NCBI RefSeq assembly: GCF_001543205.1
Contig: NZ_CP014162.1
Location: forward strand, 1,240,001 to 1,304,000
Source: Aerococcus urinaeequi
Lineage (GTDB): Bacteria > Bacillota > Bacilli > Lactobacillales > Aerococcaceae
Reading direction: 5' to 3'
DNA: 64,000 bases
Both the position numbers and the translations under genes were made by a program. Each line of letters starts with the position of its first letter. Within the stretch, counting starts at the first letter, position 1. The notes below the pieces were generated by a model. The model did no database searches. It saw only the letters and a list, made by a program, of their open reading frames with translations, and was not told the origin of the DNA. Of this stretch, positions 29,584 to 39,589 are shown piece by piece.

Positions 29584-30522
29584 ATGTTTGGTAACTTTAT
29601 GATCGGGTTTAATGCAGTCATGCCGATGTTAATCTATATGCTTTTTGGACAATTTTTTGCTCAAGCGGGGATGATTAAACAAGAATCCTTTCAAGATTTT
29701 AACAACGCCTTATTTAAAATTTTGCTACCAATTAACTTATTCACCAATATTTATAAGTCTGATTTCAAGCAATCATTCAACGGCTATGCCTTGACCTATA
29801 TCCTTGTCATCGCTTTGACCCTATACTTTATGCTAGCCTTTATTATTCCAAAGGTATCCGATGACCGGACCCGTTACGGGGTGATGCTACAGGGCTCAGT
29901 TAGAGCTAACGCCATCCTATTTGGTTTACCCTTGGGGACATCTCTATTAGGTGAAGAAAATATGGGGATGGTGACTATTACCTTAGCCATCATCGTGCCG
30001 TTCTGGAATATCATGTCGGTCGTCGGTTTTTCTTTATATTCAGAAGATAAGGTATCTTTTAAACAGATGGGTAGAAGTATTATCACGAACCCAATGGTGA
30101 TTGCCACGTTCATTGGTTTGATTGTTGTCTTACTGGGTCTACAATTTCCAGAAGCCATCAATACTTCTTTAACCAACATTAACCGAATGGTATCGCCGCT
30201 TGCCTTGATGGTCATGGGTGGGACTTTCTCTTTTAAATTGGAAGATGTCGATTTTGCCTTAATCTTTACGGTAGCCAATAAATTGATTATTATTCCTTTA
30301 ATCGGAATCACCCTCGGTGCTATTCTAGGTTTTAGAGGGGATGCAATCGTTTCTATCCTGATTGCATTCGCTGGGCCAACGGCTGTGTCGTCTTATGCTC
30401 AAGCCATTGCAGCGGACGGAGACGGGGACTTAGCCAACCAAACAGTGGTGTTTACGACCACCTTTTCTATGATTACCTTGGTATTCTTGATTACCTTGAT
30501 GAAAACATTTGGTTTATTCTAA
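29584..30522 (+). CDS. AEC family permease (auxin efflux carrier type)
   Basis: 312 residues with about ten predicted transmembrane helices in two five-helix halves, as in the AEC/membrane transport protein family. Family-like segments include FNNALFKILLPINLFTNIY (about 38-58), QGSVRANAILFGLPLG (about 102-118) and AFAGPTAVSSYAQAIAADGD (about 260-280). In lactic acid bacteria such permeases export or exchange malate, lactate or other organic acids; the substrate here is not known, though the converging neighbour is lactate dehydrogenase. GGAGGA lies 8 nt before the ATG. Confidence 0.85.
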   Translation: MFGNFMIGFNAVMPMLIYMLFGQFFAQAGMIKQESFQDFNNALFKILLPINLFTNIYKSDFKQSFNGYALTYILVIALTLYFMLAFIIPKVSDDRTRYGVMLQGSVRANAILFGLPLGTSLLGEENMGMVTITLAIIVPFWNIMSVVGFSLYSEDKVSFKQMGRSIITNPMVIATFIGLIVVLLGLQFPEAINTSLTNINRMVSPLALMVMGGTFSFKLEDVDFALIFTVANKLIIIPLIGITLGAILGFRGDAIVSILIAFAGPTAVSSYAQAIAADGDGDLANQTVVFTTTFSMITLVFLITLMKTFGLF

Positions 30523-30535
30523 TAAAACAGTAAGT

Positions 30536-30570
30536 AAAACCCCCCTAAGTCGCGGAACTTAGGGGGTTTT
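30536..30570. terminator. bidirectional terminator between the AEC gene and ldh
   Basis: AAAACCCCCCTAAGT pairs with ACTTAGGGGGTTTT around a 6-nt loop, very strong on both strands. Confidence 0.92.
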
Positions 30571-30610
30571 ATGTATTAATGAGCGTCTTGTAGTAGGATG
30601 AGTTGGGCAA

Positions 30611-31567
30611 TTAGAAGTCTAATTTTGCCCAAGCTGTTTCTAAGGTGTCGCGTAATTTAGTTGCTGACAATTCCATTTGTTGTTGCTCGTGGTCGTTTAA
30701 GTCAGCTTCGATGATACCACGAATACCTTCACGGTTGATGATAGCTGGAGCACCAATATAAACATCATTTTGGTTGTATTCGCCATCTAGGTAAACAGAT
30801 ACAGGTAAGATAGCATTTTCGTCATTTAAGATAGCTTTTAAGATACGGACTAAAGATACACCGATACCGTAGTAAGTTGCGCCTTTTTTCTCGATAATCT
30901 TATAAGCCTTATCACGTACGTGGTAGAACAAGTTTACTAAAGCTTCTTCGTCGATTGCTGAAGTTTGAGACACCCAGTCGTAAATTGATTGGCCACCAAT
31001 GTTTGCGTGTGACCATACGGGGAACTCAGTGTCACCGTGTTCACCCATAATGTAGGCATGAACGTTACGCGCATCAACATCTAATGTAGTGGCTAATTCT
31101 TGACGGAATCGAGCTGAGTCTAGTGAAGTACCAGAACCGATTACACGGTTGGCAGGTAGGCCAGAGAATTTCCAAGTAGCATAAGTTAAGATGTCTACTG
31201 GGTTAGTAGCTACTAGAAAGATCCCATCGAAGCCTGAAGCCATTACTTGGTCTACCATGCTCTTGAAGATACGTAAGTTTTTATCTACTAAATCTAAACG
31301 TGTTTCACCAGGTTTTTGTGCAGCACCAGCAGTAATCACTACAACATCTGCGTCACCACAATCATCATATGTAGCTTTGTAGATTTTCTTAGGAGATGTA
31401 TAAGCTAGGGCGTCGATAAGGTCTAATACATCACCTTCAACGCGGTCTTCATCTAAATCGATAATTCCTAATTCTCTACCAACACCTTGAATAACGGAAG
31501 CATACGCAAATGCAGATCCTACAGCACCATCACCAATTAAAATAACTTTTTGACCATTTTTTGACAT
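30611..31567 (-). CDS. ldh: L-lactate dehydrogenase
   Basis: 318 residues. It reduces pyruvate to L-lactate with NADH, the main fermentation route expected in this organism. The Rossmann motif is [11 protein letters not shown] (11-21). The mobile loop QKPGETR (84-90) has Q84, which selects pyruvate over oxaloacetate, and the catalytic R90. D150 and R153 lie in SLDSARFR and the catalytic H177 in [17 protein letters not shown] lies before the ATG. A TATACT -10 and a 10-bp palindrome lie upstream. Confidence 0.96.
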   Translation of the reverse strand: MSKNGQKVILIGDGAVGSAFAYASVIQGVGRELGIIDLDEDRVEGDVLDLIDALAYTSPKKIYKATYDDCGDADVVVITAGAAQKPGETRLDLVDKNLRIFKSMVDQVMASGFDGIFLVATNPVDILTYATWKFSGLPANRVIGSGTSLDSARFRQELATTLDVDARNVHAYIMGEHGDTEFPVWSHANIGGQSIYDWVSQTSAIDEEALVNLFYHVRDKAYKIIEKKGATYYGIGVSLVRILKAILNDENAILPVSVYLDGEYNQNDVYIGAPAIINREGIRGIIEADLNDHEQQQMELSATKLRDTLETAWAKLDF

Positions 31568-31598
31568 AATAGACTCTCCTTAACTTTTTGTCTCTTAT

Positions 31599-31622
31599 AG
31601 TATACAAAGCAAACCATATGGT
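31599..31622 (-). promoter_or_regulatory. ldh -10 element and upstream palindrome
   Basis: The minus strand has TATACT at 31599-31604, 32 nt before the start codon. ACCATATGGT, a perfect palindrome, occupies 31613-31622 between the expected -35 and -10, a place where a repressor would act. The -35 itself is poor. No canonical Rex site is present here. Confidence 0.45.
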
Positions 31623-32430
31623 AAATGTTCCATTAACCCGTGCAAAGCTAGTGAACAATCGGTTTAAAACTTAGCTTGTTGATTAGTTAGTGAAATATTT
31701 AACATAATCATACCATCCTGTTTTAAAAAATCAATAGGTTTTTATCATTATTTTTCAAGTATTTTAGTATAATTGGAACTTTGGACCTCTTGTAAACGGA
31801 TACAAAAGCTTGCTATCAAGTGTTTTTAAAAAATATAAAAAACTGTTACATATGTAGTTTGAATCTGTACTAATAAAAATGAGAAACTTTGTGATAACTT
31901 TGTGAAAAGTTGCGTAAAGCGTTCGTAAATGAAACAATATTGTTTCGAACTTTAGTCAATTTCTTGTAAAAAGGGGACGGTGATGATGGTGGGTGACCAC
32001 TTTTAAATGGGCCTCCACCCCTATTATGGCAAAAATGTATCCGCTTTCCAAGTAAGACCTCCTAAAGTCGCAAAAATTGGCCACTATAACACGTGAACAA
32101 AATGAACTAGCGTTCAATGTGCACAAGGACCAGGCTTTTATCTTTCAAGCCGAGGGGCTCATTGTGGTATAATAAACCTATCGAATATATAGGCGCTGTA
32201 TGGGCTAACTCGCTAGGGGCGAGTGAATGCCTGTGCAGGTTTTTGTGTGTTAACAAGGATTTGTGCTACGGATTTAGAGTCTATTATCGAGATGACGATT
32301 GGCAAATAAAGGGCAATTCACTATTATAGATGAATTTGAGTTTGACTTACCGATAACTAGAAAATACCTATACAAAATGACAACAAGTATTTAAACGAAT
32401 ATTAGAAGCGAAAACAAGGAGCTATCAAGA
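31623..32430. other. long AT-rich intergenic region between ldh and pth
   Basis: I find no supportable gene in about 800 bp. Visible items: a tandem 10-bp repeat AACTTTGTGA at 31885-31894 and 31896-31905; an extended -10 TGGTATAAT at 32165-32173 followed by hairpins CCTAT/ATAGG (32177-32193) and ACTCGC/GCGAGT (32208-32224) and a short CCT/AGG stem with TTTTT (32230-32244), possibly a small RNA; and TTGACT (32342-32347), 17 nt, TACCTA (32365-32370) as a weak pth promoter. Confidence 0.4.
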
Positions 32431-32994
32431 ATGAAATTAATCGTCGGATTGGGTAATCCAGGTAAAAAATATGAGGGCACACGACACAACATTGGCTTTA
32501 TCGCTTTAGATGAATGGGCCTACCAACATAATGAGACTTTCAACAAAACAGGCTTTAAAGGGGAATACTTTGAAACTTTTGTTAACGGGGAGAAAGTGAT
32601 TTTCCTAAAACCAACTACCTTTATGAACAATTCAGGAGAAGCGGTTGGCGCTATGGCCAACTATTATTCAATTCCAGTAGAAGATATTTTAGTGGTTTAT
32701 GATGATTTAGATATGGATCCAGGCCGGATTCGTTTACGTCAAAAGGGGTCTGCTGGTGGACATAACGGGGTGAAATCACTGATTGCCCACCTTGGTACCG
32801 ACAAAATTCGCCGCATTAAACTAGGAATCGGCCATCCGGGTAAAGAAGGGACCGTTGTCAACCACGTCCTATCAAGATTTCCAAAAGAAGACCATACCCC
32901 AATGCTTGCGGCTACGCGTGCAGCTGTTGAAGCCATTGACTACTGGTTAGCGGGTCATTCTTTTGAGGAAACCATGACCAACTACAACAACTAG
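32431..32994 (+). CDS. pth: peptidyl-tRNA hydrolase
   Basis: 187 residues. It cleaves peptidyl-tRNA released from stalled ribosomes. Family signatures: VGLGNPGKKYEGTRHNIGF (4-22, with N9 and catalytic H19), FLKPTTFMNNSG (about 58-69), VYDDLDMDPGRIRLR (about 90) and SAGGHNGVKSLI (about 107-118). AAGGAGC precedes the ATG. It opens the pth-mfd cluster typical of Bacilli. Confidence 0.96.
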   Translation: MKLIVGLGNPGKKYEGTRHNIGFIALDEWAYQHNETFNKTGFKGEYFETFVNGEKVIFLKPTTFMNNSGEAVGAMANYYSIPVEDILVVYDDLDMDPGRIRLRQKGSAGGHNGVKSLIAHLGTDKIRRIKLGIGHPGKEGTVVNHVLSRFPKEDHTPMLAATRAAVEAIDYWLAGHSFEETMTNYNN

Positions 32995-33016
32995 CCAAGA
33001 AAAGGAGGGAGACCGC

Positions 33017-36000
33017 TTGGATTTACAAACGTTTTTCTTGCAAGAATCTCAAAATGAATCATTTAAACAACAAGCCAAATCAGGCCAATCAGTCCTATAT
33101 CTAGGCCTTCAAGGGGCCAGTCGGGCTTATATGGCTAAAACCCTACTGAATTTGGCCAGCGAGCAAAAAGTAGTCATTGTAACCAACAATCTACTGCAAG
33201 CCGACCACTTTTATAATGACCTACAAAGTGACTTTTCTGATGAACAATTGCATCTCTTTAATGTGCCAGAATCTGTGGCTGCTGACTGGGCGATTGCCAG
33301 TCCAGAAGCCTTAGCCGACCGGTTGAATGTTTTAAATTGGGCGCGTGACCCTAAAGCGACTGGTGTCCTAATCACGCCTATGTTTGGTTTGAAACGCCTA
33401 TTAACCCCAACTGAAATTTGGGACAACACTCGTTTGCTAGTCAAATTAGGGGACGAATTAGAACCAGCTACCCTAGTTCAACGTCTGTTAAATCAAGGTT
33501 ACCAACGGGCTGAAATTGTCATGACCCCAGGTGAAATGAGTCAACGCGGGGACATCGTAGACTTTTATCCTATAAATGCCGAATATCCAGTCCGAGTATC
33601 TGTGGGCTTTGACGAGGTAGAACGGATTTCAACTTTTGATCCCAACACCCAAAAATCCCTGCAAGACCAACCAAGTATCAACATCCAACCGTCGCAAGAA
33701 TTCATTGTCTTGCCGCAACAATTACAAGCCCAAGCTGATGCCTTCCAAAAACTGATGGCCAAGTCGTTGGCTAAGATAAAGGACGACGTGGTTAAAGATT
33801 TAGCGACTGCCGTTGTTAACGATGAAGTCCTTGCATGGAAAAACGGTGAAACCACGGAAAACTCTAAATATTTCCACCGGTATATGTACCCAGAAACCAC
33901 GAACATCCTTGACTATATTGGCGACCAAGCTTTCTTGATTTTGGACGACTATGCGCGTCTAATCCAAGAAGAGGCTACTTGGACCAGCAATACCGAAATG
34001 TACTTACAAACCATGGTTGAAATGGGGCAATTACCGGCTCAAGTCCAAGTTTATGCTGACTTTAAGGAAGGTATTCAAGCTTTTAAAGGTCGTAAATTTT
34101 ACTTTTCAGTATGGCAGCAAGGGCTAGGATCACTGAAATTCGATGGGCTGTACCAGTATCAAACGCGAATGATTACACGGTTTTATGACCAAATGGATGC
34201 CCTGAAAATTGAACTAGATGCTTGGATTCGTACAGGTCGAACAGTGGTTATCATGTTAAAAGACAAGGACAGGGTGAAAGAAGTCCAAGCCATTTTGCGA
34301 GAAATAGATGTAGCGGCTGAAGCGACGGACGAAGGGAATATCTTCGCCAACAAGGTTAACCTAATTGCGGGCGGCTTATCAGGATCGATTGAATTCGTCC
34401 AAGAACGTTTAGTCCTACTGGCTGAAGCGGATATCTTCCATACCCAGAAGAAACGACGCAAGGCTAAGAAACCGCTGATTTCAAATGCGGAACGGATCAA
34501 AAACTACCAACAATTAGAAGTTGGGGACTATGTGGTTCATGTTAACCACGGGATTGGGCGGTATACTGGTATTGAAACTATCGAGTTTGCCGGCACCCAC
34601 CAAGACTACTTGACCATTGTCTTCGCCGACCAAGCAGCTATTCATGTGCCGATTGACCAAATCGATTTGGTTCAAAAATATGTGTCTGCTGAGGGGCGTG
34701 AGCCTAAATTAAATAAAATGGGCGGTAGCGAATGGGCGAAAACCAAACAGAAGGTGTCCAGCAAGATTGAAGATATTGCGGATGAACTGATTGAATTATA
34801 CGCCTCTCGTGAAGCACAGAAAGGTTTCGCTTTTAGTCCAGATACTGCTGAACAGGCCGAATTTGAAAATGCCTTCCCGTATTCAGAAACCGATGACCAA
34901 GTCCGGTCGATAGCTGAAATTAAGAAGGATATGGAAGTAGAGAAACCGATGGATCGATTACTCGTTGGAGATGTCGGTTTTGGAAAAACGGAAGTCGCTA
35001 TGCGAGCTGTCTTTAAAGCTTTAATGGAGGGTAAACAAGTAGCTTTCTTAGTGCCCACGACTGTTTTAGCCCAACAACATTACGAAACCTTCACTGAACG
35101 GTTTGCAGACTGGCCTTTTGAAATTGGCTTATTATCTAGATTTAGAAGCAAGGCCCAACAAAATGAAACCATTGCGGGCTTGAAAAAAGGGCAAGTGGAT
35201 ATTGTGATTGGTACTCACCGCGTCCTATCTAAAGATGTTGAATTCCTTGATTTAGGGCTATTAGTGGTTGATGAGGAACAACGGTTTGGGGTGAAGGCCA
35301 AGGAAAAATTGAAGGCCTTAAAAGCGAATGTAGATGTGTTGACCCTGACGGCGACACCGATTCCTCGTACCTTAAACATGTCTATGCTAGGGGTTCGGGA
35401 CTTATCCGTTATTGAAACACCGCCAGCCAACCGGTATCCCGTCCAGACTTTTGTAATGGAGCAAAATTACGGGGCAGTCAAAGATGCCATTGAACGAGAA
35501 ATTGCTCGAGATGGTCAAGTTTTCTATCTCTTTAATAATGTGGCCCAAATCGAAGAGAAGGCGGCCTTTATCAATGAGTTGGTCCCTGAAGCGAGGGTGG
35601 CCATTGCCCATGGTCAAATGACTGTTGCCCAACTGGAAAATGTCATGATGGACTTTGTACTTGGTGAGTTTGATGTTTTAGTGACGACAACCATTATTGA
35701 GACAGGGGTCGACATTCCTAATGCCAACACCTTACTGGTTGAAGGAGCCGACCGGATGGGGCTATCTACCCTCTACCAATTACGGGGCCGGGTTGGACGG
35801 TCAACTCGAATTGCCTATGCCTATTTCATGTACCGTCCGGACAAGATGTTGTCTGAGGTATCTGAAAAACGCTTGATGGCCTTACGTGATTTCACGGAAC
35901 TAGGGTCTGGTTTTAAGATTGCCATGCGTGACTTGTCCATTCGTGGGGCAGGTAACTTGCTCGGGAAACAGCAACACGGCTTTGTTAACTCAGTCGGTTT

Positions 36001-36718
36001 CGACCTCTATTCACAAATGTTACGTGAAGCAGTCCAACGTAAACGGGGCATTTTACCGGCTAAGAAAACTGAGCCAGTGGAAATATCACTATCTATTGAT
36101 GCTTATATTCCGCAGAGCTATATCCGGGATGAGCGACAAAAAGTGGAGATTTATAAACGGGTGCAGGCCATGACCAGCGTAGATGAAATGTGGGACTTGG
36201 ATGATGAGTTGATGGATCGATACGGTGAACCGCCAATTGAAACGCAACTGTTACTGCAAGTGGGTGCTATTAAAGCGGCGGCCGATAAGATCGGTGTGAC
36301 AAGCATTAAACGCATTACTGCTAGCAACACCATAGAAGTCCTTTTCCACGAAAATCTTGAACAAAAAATCATGACACCAGCTATCTTCAAGGCACTAGAG
36401 GACAATCCTTTACGCTTGGCGATTAAGCAAGTTGGGGCTGCCTTAATGATCAGCCTAGGTTTAAACAAGTTGTCTACTGAAGAATGGTTGGACTACTTAC
36501 TGCAATTTACAACCAAGTTAGCTGATGACGAAAATGTAGTCCAAATGAAGGCGGACCAATTGGCTAAGGAAAAAGCTGACTACGAGAAAGCACAAGCCTT
36601 AAAAGCTGAACAAGAAGAGGTGGCGAGTAAAGCTGCTGTAGACGCACAAGTGAAGGCAGCTGAAAATGAAGCTAATCAAACTGGTTTAGATGCAGAAAAT
36701 GATCAAGCAGGTGACTAG
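33017..36718 (+). CDS. mfd: transcription-repair coupling factor
   Basis: 1233 residues, with a TTG start decided by AAGGAGGG 8 nt upstream. Mfd removes RNA polymerase stalled at DNA damage and recruits UvrA. Domains: UvrB-like N-terminal region (about 20-350); RNAP-interacting CarD-like domain (about 495-560, LEVGDYVVHVNHGIGRY); RecG-like translocase with Walker A GDVGFGKTEVAMRA (about 654-667), DEEQRFG, TATPIPRT and RGRVGRS; and a C-terminal TRCF domain. The final 60-70 residues are an Ala/Glu/Lys-rich extension beyond the usual end (about 1150-1180 in relatives). The stop codon abuts the next start. Confidence 0.96.
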   Translation: MDLQTFFLQESQNESFKQQAKSGQSVLYLGLQGASRAYMAKTLLNLASEQKVVIVTNNLLQADHFYNDLQSDFSDEQLHLFNVPESVAADWAIASPEALADRLNVLNWARDPKATGVLITPMFGLKRLLTPTEIWDNTRLLVKLGDELEPATLVQRLLNQGYQRAEIVMTPGEMSQRGDIVDFYPINAEYPVRVSVGFDEVERISTFDPNTQKSLQDQPSINIQPSQEFIVLPQQLQAQADAFQKLMAKSLAKIKDDVVKDLATAVVNDEVLAWKNGETTENSKYFHRYMYPETTNILDYIGDQAFLILDDYARLIQEEATWTSNTEMYLQTMVEMGQLPAQVQVYADFKEGIQAFKGRKFYFSVWQQGLGSLKFDGLYQYQTRMITRFYDQMDALKIELDAWIRTGRTVVIMLKDKDRVKEVQAILREIDVAAEATDEGNIFANKVNLIAGGLSGSIEFVQERLVLLAEADIFHTQKKRRKAKKPLISNAERIKNYQQLEVGDYVVHVNHGIGRYTGIETIEFAGTHQDYLTIVFADQAAIHVPIDQIDLVQKYVSAEGREPKLNKMGGSEWAKTKQKVSSKIEDIADELIELYASREAQKGFAFSPDTAEQAEFENAFPYSETDDQVRSIAEIKKDMEVEKPMDRLLVGDVGFGKTEVAMRAVFKALMEGKQVAFLVPTTVLAQQHYETFTERFADWPFEIGLLSRFRSKAQQNETIAGLKKGQVDIVIGTHRVLSKDVEFLDLGLLVVDEEQRFGVKAKEKLKALKANVDVLTLTATPIPRTLNMSMLGVRDLSVIETPPANRYPVQTFVMEQNYGAVKDAIEREIARDGQVFYLFNNVAQIEEKAAFINELVPEARVAIAHGQMTVAQLENVMMDFVLGEFDVLVTTTIIETGVDIPNANTLLVEGADRMGLSTLYQLRGRVGRSTRIAYAYFMYRPDKMLSEVSEKRLMALRDFTELGSGFKIAMRDLSIRGAGNLLGKQQHGFVNSVGFDLYSQMLREAVQRKRGILPAKKTEPVEISLSIDAYIPQSYIRDERQKVEIYKRVQAMTSVDEMWDLDDELMDRYGEPPIETQLLLQVGAIKAAADKIGVTSIKRITASNTIEVLFHENLEQKIMTPAIFKALEDNPLRLAIKQVGAALMISLGLNKLSTEEWLDYLLQFTTKLADDENVVQMKADQLAKEKADYEKAQALKAEQEEVASKAAVDAQVKAAENEANQTGLDAENDQAGD

Positions 36719-38383
36719 ATGGTGAAAAATGACGATTCAAAGGCAAGGTCAACGGGCCAAGTGGCCATGCAAGGGGCTGCCGTTCTAACGCTCGCAGCCT
36801 TAGTGGCTAAAGTATTGTCTGCTATCTACCGGGTCCCTTTACAAAATATGGTCGGTAACGAAGGTTTTTATGTCTACCAACAGGTTTACCCAATATACGG
36901 AATAGGGATGACCTTCGCTTTAAATGGTTTGCCATCTTTTATTGGTAAACAGGTCGCCCTACAAAATAACAACAGGAAAAGTAAATCTTTGTTGAAGAGA
37001 TACGCAGTCATTGTATCGGTCTTTGCACTCGCTTGTTTTGCCCTGGTTTATTTTGGGGCTGATTGGATTGCAACTATGATGGGGGATGGTTTACTGGCGC
37101 CTGTTATCAAAAGCGTGTCTTTTATGTTCCTCTTGATGCCAGGTTTACTCCTGTCCAGAGGTTTTATGCAGGGGCGTAATCTTATGACCCCAACCGCTAT
37201 TTCGCAAGTTGCCGAGCAATTCGTTCGGGTGGCAGTCATTTTAACTGTCGCCTTCATCTTTAGCAGGATGCAGCTGAATGGCGCGAATCCAGATGTCTAC
37301 CAGATGGGATTTTGGACCATGCAGTCAGCTTGGGTTGCCGCCACAGCCGCTTCAATCGTCATGGCTTATTACCTGTTAAATTACCGCGACAAGGCTATGT
37401 ATCAAGACTTTTTAGCCGGCCATTACGGGTTAGGTCAAGCGAGTGAGACTGATGATGCTACAGGATTATCTTGGACTAAATTAACCAAAAACTTTGTCAC
37501 AGAAGGCTTTGTTATTTGTTTCTTCTCAGCACTATTGGTCTTTTATCAGCTGATTGACGCCTTTACCGTTTACGACCAATTGGTAGATAATGGAATTGCG
37601 ACGGCGGTAGCCAAGGATATGAAGGGGATTTACGACCGTGGCCAGCCCATCGTCCAACTAGGCATGGTTGTGGCCACATCACTTGCCACTTCATTCTTAC
37701 CCGCCCTTGCTTTAATGAAAAAGGATGACCGCAAGCAAGCTGGCGAATTTGAAATTGTCAGCAGACAATACCTGCGGGTGACCCTCTTTCTCGCCACTAT
37801 CATTACGGGCGGATTGATATCGATCATGCCTCAATTAAACCATTTCCTATTTGCTAGTTCTGCTGGCTCTGAGGTCTTAATGGTTTATGTGATGATGGTT
37901 ATCTTCGCCAGTCTCGTATTAGGGCAAAATAATATTCTCCAAGCCCAAGGGCAGTGGTATAAAGCAGGTATTGCCTTTATGGTCGGCATGCTGGTTAAAG
38001 GGATATTTACAGCGAGTTTAGTTGATTTTCTAGATACGGCAGGCGCCGCCTGGGCGACCAATTTAGGTTTAGCAGCTATGATCATTTACCTAAATTGGAC
38101 CTTGCCTAAGGAAGTACGTCTGGTTAAATGGGGGCGAGTAGCCTTTAAAGCAGGATTACTAGCTGTTTTAATGGTTGCGGTGAACTTTACTTTAGCTTAC
38201 TTATGGCACCAAGTTTTAGGGATAGCGCCGGAACGGTTGATGGACACCTTGTTGATGGGGATTCAAATCTTTGTAGGCGTTATGTTGACGATGGTTTACT
38301 TACGGAAAGACCCGATATTAAGCCAAGTCGATTGGGAAACCTTGCCAAAAGGCGAGTTGATATGGCGGCTATTGCAGGGATAA
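36719..38383 (+). CDS. MOP-superfamily flippase (YabM/SpoVB/MurJ-like polysaccharide transporter)
   Basis: 554 residues with about 14 transmembrane helices. The opening AALVAKVLSAIYRVPLQNMVGNEG is characteristic of the YabM/SpoVB group of lipid-linked oligosaccharide flippases (MATE/MOP fold), and QVYPIYGIGMTFALNGLP follows. The ATG touches the mfd stop codon (TAG-ATG), so translation is coupled. Position right after mfd matches yabM in Bacillus. Likely substrate is lipid II or a wall or capsule intermediate; this is inference. Confidence 0.85.
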   Translation: MVKNDDSKARSTGQVAMQGAAVLTLAALVAKVLSAIYRVPLQNMVGNEGFYVYQQVYPIYGIGMTFALNGLPSFIGKQVALQNNNRKSKSLLKRYAVIVSVFALACFALVYFGADWIATMMGDGLLAPVIKSVSFMFLLMPGLLLSRGFMQGRNLMTPTAISQVAEQFVRVAVILTVAFIFSRMQLNGANPDVYQMGFWTMQSAWVAATAASIVMAYYLLNYRDKAMYQDFLAGHYGLGQASETDDATGLSWTKLTKNFVTEGFVICFFSALLVFYQLIDAFTVYDQLVDNGIATAVAKDMKGIYDRGQPIVQLGMVVATSLATSFLPALALMKKDDRKQAGEFEIVSRQYLRVTLFLATIITGGLISIMPQLNHFLFASSAGSEVLMVYVMMVIFASLVLGQNNILQAQGQWYKAGIAFMVGMLVKGIFTASLVDFLDTAGAAWATNLGLAAMIIYLNWTLPKEVRLVKWGRVAFKAGLLAVLMVAVNFTLAYLWHQVLGIAPERLMDTLLMGIQIFVGVMLTMVYLRKDPILSQVDWETLPKGELIWRLLQG

Positions 38384-38404
38384 AGCGTAGTGAATTAGTG
38401 CACG

Positions 38405-38457
38405 TTCCCGAAATGGGAAAGGCGTCCCCTATATGGAAATGTTGTTTCCAATAGGGG
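38405..38457 (+). other. two successive hairpins after the flippase gene
   Basis: TTCCC/GGGAA (38405-38419) is followed by a long stem CCCCTAT..TGGAAA / TTTCCA..ATAGGGG (38426-38457, one bulged A). There is no T-run, so this could be a processing or RNA-stability element rather than a terminator. A further stem AAGCTAG/CTAGCTT is at 38514-38534. Confidence 0.5.
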
Positions 38458-38560
38458 TATAGTCATTTTGCCTAGAGAATCATTAAAGCTTGTAATGGGA
38501 TAAAACCCCGGAAAAGCTAGCAAATTCCTAGCTTATTGGTTAAGGACTAGGCGCAAACCG

Positions 38561-38569
38561 TGGTATACT
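38561..38569 (+). promoter_or_regulatory. extended -10 promoter for the rqcP-divIC group
   Basis: TGGTATACT (TGnTATACT) about 108 nt before the rqcP start. Confidence 0.5.
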
Positions 38570-38676
38570 AGATTTAAGATAAGTATGGAAATGGTTTTTG
38601 TGGATTAATTTAGAGAAGATTAAAAGAAACTAGCCGAATTTTCAAAAAATACGTATATAATAAAGGAGCAAGATTT

Positions 38677-38955
38677 TTGCGATTAGATAAATTTTTAAAA
38701 GTATCCAGAATTATTAAAAGACGAAGTGTTGCTAAAGAAGTTGCGGACAAGGGTCGGATTACCATTAATGGTCGTCCAGCTAAGTCAGGTACAGATGTTA
38801 AAATCGGTGACGAACTGGTGATTACATTTGGGAATAAAGACCTGACTGTTCGCGTTGAAAACCTGAAAGAAACAACACGAAAAGATGAAGCGGAAAATAT
38901 GTTTACCATAGTTGGCGAAAGTTACCACGAGGATCAGGAAAAAGGTAGTCTTTAG
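38677..38955 (+). CDS. rqcP: RQC P-site tRNA stabilising factor, S4-domain protein
   Basis: 92 residues, TTG start with AAGGAGC 7 nt upstream. It is almost entirely an S4 RNA-binding domain: MRLDKFLKVSRIIKRRSVAKEV, then GRITINGRPAKSGTDVKIGD. The family (YabO/RqcP) works with RqcH in adding Ala tails to stalled nascent chains on 50S subunits. Position upstream of divIC matches Bacillus yabO. Confidence 0.9.
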   Translation: MRLDKFLKVSRIIKRRSVAKEVADKGRITINGRPAKSGTDVKIGDELVITFGNKDLTVRVENLKETTRKDEAENMFTIVGESYHEDQEKGSL

Positions 38956-39050
38956 TCTTGATTTATGATGGCGCTAACTTTGAATTATTGTTATACTATT
39001 TAAGTATATGATTGACGGATTCAAAGCAACCACAGAAAGGGGTTTTTGCT

Positions 39051-39494
39051 ATGCGGCCAGAAGATCGTCCCGACCGTGAAAGCAAAAAAGTGACATCATT
39101 AGCAGAACACCGTAAAGCAAAAACCAAGAAGTGGTCACGAAAACCAAGGACCACAGCTGATTGGATTACAAGGCTTATCGTTGGTATCTTCGCTGTTGTG
39201 ACCTTGGGTTGTGTGTCGACTGCTTATGCAGCGCACAAGGACCAACAAGGCGTTGAAGAACAAATTGCTTTAACTGAGGATGAAATTGCCGGTGAACAAA
39301 AGGCGATTGACACCTTAAGTCAACAAGCATCCTTACTCAAAGATGATGAATACGTGGCTAAATTAGCGCGGTCACGTTATTACTTAAGTAAAGATGGGGA
39401 AGTTATCTTCAGTGTACCTGAAGATAACGCTTCTAAACAAGCTGAAATCTTAAATAAGGCTTATTTACAAAATCAAGAAAATAATGATGAATAA
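39051..39494 (+). CDS. divIC: septum formation initiator DivIC
   Basis: 147 residues from the ATG at 39051 (AAAGGGG 8 nt upstream); an in-frame TTG at 39012 lacks a good SD. It is a bitopic division protein: basic cytoplasmic N-terminus, one transmembrane helix (about 40-60, WITRLIVGIFAVVTLGCVSTA), an extracellular coiled coil (about 65-100) and the DivIC-type DDEYVAKLARSRYYLSKDGEVIF signature. It works with FtsL/DivIB and PBP2b at the septum. Confidence 0.92.
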   Translation: MRPEDRPDRESKKVTSLAEHRKAKTKKWSRKPRTTADWITRLIVGIFAVVTLGCVSTAYAAHKDQQGVEEQIALTEDEIAGEQKAIDTLSQQASLLKDDEYVAKLARSRYYLSKDGEVIFSVPEDNASKQAEILNKAYLQNQENNDE

Positions 39495-39589
39495 ATTGCG
39501 ATAACAAGGTAAACTAGAAATAGCTTTACTCGTCCGGATAAAAATCCATTTACCGGATGCAAGAATTTCAAGGAGGATATTTGGGATAC

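Noticed and set aside
31915-31930. AAAGCGTTCG as a cre site upstream of ldh
   Set aside because: Only the centre matches; flanking bases fail the consensus.
32117-32329. 70-codon open frame in the ldh-pth gap
   Set aside because: No SD, unlikely residue composition, and it covers hairpins and a promoter-like site; better read as non-coding.
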